Of a DNA stretch of 54,625 nucleotides, positions 52,482-54,625 are shown one piece after another (within the stretch, counting starts at the first letter, position 1; each line of letters begins with the position of its first letter). The stretch covers positions 1 through 54,625 of the forward strand of contig NZ_SMKV01000036.1 of NCBI RefSeq assembly GCF_004348445.1. The letters are read 5' to 3'. The position numbers and the translations under genes are program-made. This DNA is from Saccharopolyspora aridisoli. GTDB taxonomy: Bacteria; Actinomycetota; Actinomycetes; Mycobacteriales; Pseudonocardiaceae. The notes under the pieces were generated by a model. The model was not told where the DNA came from and did no database searches. It was given only the letters and a program-made list of their open reading frames with translations.

Positions 52482-53414
52482 TCAGGCCATCGACTTGGCG
52501 ACGACTCCGAACGCCTCGGTCATCAGGTCCCAGAAGCGGCCCTGGTCCAACGTCGTCGGGACCAAGGCGTTCCTGGCCTCCGGCGGGGCCTGGAAGTCGG
52601 TGACGGTCATCCCCGAGGTGTACCGGCCCTGCGTCTCGACGTCGACCCGCGCGGGAACGGCGTCCATCAGGGTCGGGTCGATCAGGTAGGCGACCGCGCA
52701 GGCGTCGTGGATCGCCGGGCCGAGCTCCCGGTAGTCGGGGAACCGGCCGTAGAAGTCCAGGCACGGCGTGAGCAGCTCGGATTCGAGCCGTCCGAGGCCG
52801 GCGAAGCGGGTGCGGACCTCGGCGTTCGCGCGGGCCTGGTGGGTCAGGTCGAGCCCGATCATGACCGTCGTCCAGCCCGCTTCGAAGACCACGGCGGCGG
52901 CTTCGGGGTCGGCCATGACGTTGAACTCGGCCGCCGGAGTCCGGTTGCCGCGCGTGTAAGCGCCGCCCATGATCACGAACTCGGCCGCCCACTCGACGAT
53001 CCGCGGCTCCTTGCGCACGGCGAGCGCGATGTTGGTCAGCGGACCCGTAGCGATCAGGCTGATCTCGCCCGGGGCGGCGGCCAGCGTCTCGATGATCAGG
53101 TCCACCGCGTGGCGCGGGTCCAGCTCGGTCGCGGTCTCCGGCAGCACGACCTCGCCGAGACCCATCACGCCGTGCACGTTCCCGGCGTTGATGCCCTCGC
53201 GCACCAGCGGCCGCCCGGCGCCGCGCGCGACCGGCGCGGTCATGCCGTAGAAGTCGCGCAGCCGAAGCGAGTTCTCGGTGGTGAACTCCAGCGGCACGTT
53301 CCCGCCGACGGCGGTGATGCCCACGACGTTCAACCGCGGATCGCCGTGCGCGAGCGCGAGCGCGAGGGCGTCATCGATGCCGGGGTCGCAGTCGATCAGG
53401 ACCTCCTTCACCAT
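52482..53414 (-). CDS. nucleoside hydrolase (inosine-uridine preferring type)
   Basis: A 310-residue Ca2+-dependent N-ribosyl hydrolase that splits nucleosides into base and ribose. The N-terminal DCDPGIDDALAL (residues 8-19) is the signature Asp cluster. Further marks are ATGPLTNIALA near 120, GGAYTRGNRTPAAEFNVMADPEAA near 150, and an HDACAVAYLIDP His-Asp near 233. The specific base is not predictable. The ATG at 53414 overlaps the upstream gene stop (ATGA), with AGGAGG inside that gene. The nearby NCS1 permease could take up freed bases (inference). Confidence 0.93.
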   Translation of the reverse strand: MVKEVLIDCDPGIDDALALALAHGDPRLNVVGITAVGGNVPLEFTTENSLRLRDFYGMTAPVARGAGRPLVREGINAGNVHGVMGLGEVVLPETATELDPRHAVDLIIETLAAAPGEISLIATGPLTNIALAVRKEPRIVEWAAEFVIMGGAYTRGNRTPAAEFNVMADPEAAAVVFEAGWTTVMIGLDLTHQARANAEVRTRFAGLGRLESELLTPCLDFYGRFPDYRELGPAIHDACAVAYLIDPTLMDAVPARVDVETQGRYTSGMTVTDFQAPPEARNALVPTTLDQGRFWDLMTEAFGVVAKSMA

Positions 53415-54160
53415 CAGCCCTCCTGAACGGCGTCGGCGATGGAGGCGGCCTCGCGGGCACCCGCTTCGAGCGCGGAGCAGCAGTAGGTGGTCCAGAACGC
53501 GACCGCGTCGGGGTCACCGGTGGCGAAGCCCAGCGCGCGCTCGGCGTAGTCCTCCTGCCGGCGGAAGTAGGCGACTTCGGGGACGACGAGACCCTTGGGG
53601 TCCAGGCCGCTGCCGATGACGGCGAGCCGCGCGGCGGCGCGGGCGATGACGCCGTCGACGTGACCGAACGGGGCCAGCGCGAGCAGCTCTCCGTGCACCA
53701 CCGCTGCCAGCACCGGCCCTGCGCCGTGCGCCTTGGGCTCGGTGATGATCTCGCTGAGCAGGTCGAGCCGTTCGGCGATCACCGGGTCGGCGTGCGGCCG
53801 ACCGAGCTGGTCGGGGTCGTCGACGAGGTCGCTCGCGGCGAGCACGTGCATCCGGGCCAGGGCCTGCCGGGGCGCGCGCTGCCAGGTGGGCAGCAGGGTG
53901 CCCATGGCTTCGGCGATGCGCAGCGATCCGGCCAGCAGCGGGTCGCTGACCTCTCCGGACTCGGGGATCTCGGTGGCACCGCCCGCGACTGCGGCGGACG
54001 CGCGGGCCGCGCGCACGGAGGCCTCGGCGGCGGTGGCGGGCCAGCCGCGCCGGTTGGCCGGGTGCCGGTGCACCTCGTCGATGGCGGCACGTGCGGCGGC
54101 CACCGCGTCTGCGACCCCGTCGAGTTCCAGCAGCGGTGCCAGCGATGGCTTGTCGTTCAC
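53414..54160 (-). CDS. degenerate Fic-like helical protein
   Basis: A 248-residue all-helical protein. The segment ALAPFGHVDGVIARAAARL (about residues 155-173) aligns with the Fic motif HPFxxGNGRxxR but lacks the catalytic His and the GNGR Asn, so AMP-transferase activity is unlikely. The upstream part SVRAARASAAVAGG...DPLLAGSLRIAEAMG with LARMHVLAASDLV is also Fic-like in layout. Function unknown. GTG at 54160, with GGAG just before and a possible -10 TAGCGT 8 nt upstream; the frame is open further back. Coupled to the nucleoside hydrolase by a 4-nt overlap. Confidence 0.7.
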   Translation of the reverse strand: MNDKPSLAPLLELDGVADAVAAARAAIDEVHRHPANRRGWPATAAEASVRAARASAAVAGGATEIPESGEVSDPLLAGSLRIAEAMGTLLPTWQRAPRQALARMHVLAASDLVDDPDQLGRPHADPVIAERLDLLSEIITEPKAHGAGPVLAAVVHGELLALAPFGHVDGVIARAAARLAVIGSGLDPKGLVVPEVAYFRRQEDYAERALGFATGDPDAVAFWTTYCCSALEAGAREAASIADAVQEG

Positions 54161-54432
54161 GACTCCAGACGCTACCGGCCGGTACCGGAAACCCCAGCGA
54201 GCGGCCCGTGTGCGAGTTGTGCCACAGTTGCAGCCACGTTGCATGTCTTCAGCTCCGCGTTATCGCAGGGCAACGCGCCGCATTCATTTCGGAACTGAAG
54301 GGTGACGTTGAATACCCGGCCCGTTGCGTCCGAATGGTCTGAACCAATCAAGCGAAACCTCTGTTGCAGTGAACCAGATCGCACTACGGTTCCCCTATCA
54401 CTGCATTCACATCTCCAGGGAGGTTCTGGGCA

Positions 54433-54625
54433 ATGAGTCAGCCCGACGGGCAGAGCAACACGCTCGACAACCTGCTGACGGAAAGCAGGACGTTCCCGCC
54501 GTCCGAGGATTTCGCGGCGCAGGCCAACGCCACGTCGGCGCTCTACGGCCAGGCCGATGCGGACCGCGAGGCGTTCTGGGCCGAGCAGGCATCGCGGTTG
54601 CAGTGGGACAGCGAGTGGAACCAGG
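54433..54625 (+). CDS. acsA: acetyl-CoA synthetase, N-terminal part (cut by window end)
   Basis: The first 64 codons of a gene running off the window. The peptide (NTLDNLLTESRTFPPSEDFAAQ, then EAFWAEQASRLQW) matches the N-terminal ACAS_N region of acetyl-CoA synthetase, which makes acetyl-CoA from acetate, ATP and CoA. The ATP-binding motifs lie beyond the end. ATG at 54433 with GGGAGG 9 nt upstream. The 270-nt gap to the divergent Fic-like gene holds its promoter, which I could not place with confidence. Confidence 0.82.
   Translation, partial: MSQPDGQSNTLDNLLTESRTFPPSEDFAAQANATSALYGQADADREAFWAEQASRLQWDSEWNQ

Noticed and set aside
54161..54432. CRP-like site TGTG-N10-CACA upstream of acsA
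   Set aside because: Spacing differs from the TGTGA-N6-TCACA consensus; too weak to list.

Overview
The window is high-GC DNA from a mycelial-type actinobacterium. Gene content and order (folate operon with ftsH/hpt/tilS, topA/holB, H+-pyrophosphatase, DECH helicase beside a Tad pilus cluster, 6C RNA, acsA) and frequent GTG/TTG starts point to the Pseudonocardiaceae. Saccharopolyspora or a relative is my best guess, but the genus is inference only. No insertion sequence, prophage, CRISPR array or rRNA was seen.

Layout. 1-8 kb, minus strand: a run DUF2342 metalloprotease > tilS > hpt > ftsH > folE > folP > folB > folK, with the four folate genes coupled by 4-8 nt overlaps. 8-15.4 kb: cell-envelope genes (a 993-residue DacB-type PBP with a repetitive acidic cytoplasmic region, a secreted GKSG-repeat protein, a DUF4231 membrane protein, an M23 endopeptidase), inorganic pyrophosphatase, and a dense cluster of DnaA-box-like 9-mers just after the ppa terminator. 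15.9-22.5 kb: metabolic and accessory genes (PLP trans-sulfuration enzyme, DUF1266 protein, orphan DUF2637 protein, TetR plus ferredoxin-reductase-type flavoprotein, serine/threonine dehydratase). 23.1-33.2 kb: tRNA-Thr(CGT), a secreted anchored protein, holB, topA, a lipoprotein and a K+-independent membrane H+-pyrophosphatase. 33.6-43.3 kb: the actinobacterial helicase/secretion neighbourhood, comprising a DECH-box helicase (plus strand), a stand-alone prim-pol, and on the minus strand ssd > tadA > tadB > tadC > flp-like > two TadE-like genes, then the 6C small RNA and a HAD-IB phosphatase. This matches the Mycobacterium tuberculosis Rv3649-Rv3661 order, as recalled. 43.8-52.4 kb: a peptidoglycan-scavenging locus, nagZ > namZ > serine hydrolase (plus), an NCS1 permease with a C-terminal zinc ribbon (minus), then murR > murQ (plus). 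52.4-54.6 kb: nucleoside hydrolase and a degenerate Fic-like protein (minus), and the 5' end of acsA (plus).

How it works together. NagZ, NamZ and the secreted serine hydrolase should release GlcNAc and MurNAc outside the membrane, while MurQ cleaves MurNAc-6-phosphate inside. No PTS transporter and no MurNAc kinase is visible, so import and phosphorylation are unexplained; this is the most open biological question in the window. The nagZ and murR promoters share a -10-region motif that could be a MurR site. The other strong signals are the DnaA-box cluster, the 6C RNA, a 54-bp coding minisatellite in a TadE-like gene, a 15-bp coding repeat in dacB, and a group of genes whose -10 hexamer lies 6-8 nt before the start codon (probable leaderless mRNAs).
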